A program made the position numbers and the translations under genes. This document shows positions 63,899-64,000 of a stretch of 64,000 nucleotides of DNA, one piece after another. This DNA comes from Opisthocomus hoazin (lineage: Eukaryota > Chordata > Aves > Opisthocomiformes > Opisthocomidae). Numbering within the stretch: position 1 is the first letter of the stretch; each line of letters begins with the position of its first letter. Where the stretch lies: the NCBI RefSeq assembly GCF_030867145.1, contig NC_134422.1, forward strand, positions 6,575,531 to 6,639,530. The letters run 5' to 3'. The notes beneath the pieces were generated by a model. The model was not told where the DNA came from. It ran no database searches and saw only the letters and a program-made list of their open reading frames with translations.

Positions 63899-64000
63899 TG
63901 TGTTGCCGTGGTTCAACCTGGCAGCTGGCAACTAGAACCAGACAGCCGCTTGCTCACTCCTCTCCTCACTTCAGTGGGATGGGGAGGCGAATGGGCAAAA
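63899..64000 (+). mobile_element. Start of an avian LTR retroelement (runs off window)
   Basis: TGTTGCCGTGGTTCAACCTG, then GGCAGCTGGCAACTAGAACC, CAGCCGCTTGCTCACTCC and AGTGGGATGGGGAGGCGAAT resemble the 5' end of an endogenous-retrovirus LTR that I remember as abundant in neoavian genomes (a TGTGGTTTAACCCCAGC-type start, then GCAGCCGCTCGCTCACTCCC). It begins with TG, as LTRs do. Only about 100 bp is visible, so solo LTR versus full provirus, and the family, cannot be settled. Confidence 0.6.

Noticed and set aside
1-64000. CRISPR array, operon, phage or bacterial island
   Set aside because: There are no regularly spaced direct repeats, no dense long ORFs and no ribosome-binding sites. CR1 and LTR repeats show vertebrate (avian) nuclear DNA.

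Overview
The window looks like a bird nuclear genome. It is AT-rich and has no bacterial gene layout: no long collinear ORFs, no operons and no rRNA or tRNA genes that I could recognise. Recognisable repeats are sparse. Most are CR1 LINE 3' ends carrying the avian signature (tandem ATTCTATG-type ends and the GGTTGGAAGGGACC-type tail), plus a few very old MIR-like SINE relics. The last 100 bases resemble the start of an LTR I associate with neoavian birds, which argues against a galliform source. Species and chromosome cannot be fixed from the sequence alone.

Layout. Bases 1-42,000 are non-coding sequence with only short, chance-like ORFs. They hold a CR1 end near 4.02 kb, MIR-like relics near 19.5 and 24.4 kb, an AT-only tract near 25.2 kb, a CR1 end near 28.5 kb, a 49-bp CpG knot near 29.2 kb, two perfect 20-bp palindromes (31.75 and 35.49 kb), a poly-A tract near 35.6 kb and a CR1 end near 39.7 kb. 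Bases 42.34-42.86 kb are the best gene-like signal: a CpG-enriched stretch, then an ATG opening a 97-nt reading frame that encodes a typical secretory signal peptide and ends exactly at a good splice donor. If real, this is the first coding exon of an unidentified secreted or membrane protein on the + strand, with its next exon far downstream. Bases 43-62.8 kb are again non-coding (possibly its first intron), with a MIR-like relic near 46.7 kb, three small GC/CpG pockets (49.7, 50.4, 60.6 kb) and a short CR1 end near 59.97 kb. Bases 62.85-63.88 kb are an old, decayed, longer CR1 copy with recognisable reverse-transcriptase remnants. An LTR begins within about 25 bp of its 3' end and runs off the window.

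No set of genes working together is visible, and I found no novel multi-gene system. The items most worth testing are the candidate signal-peptide exon and its CpG-rich upstream region, a nearby ORF with its own signal-like N-terminus (41.95 kb), a minus-strand protein-like ORF at 57.8-58.1 kb, and the CpG knot at 29.2 kb. All were read by eye, and repeat boundaries are approximate to roughly 5-30 bp.
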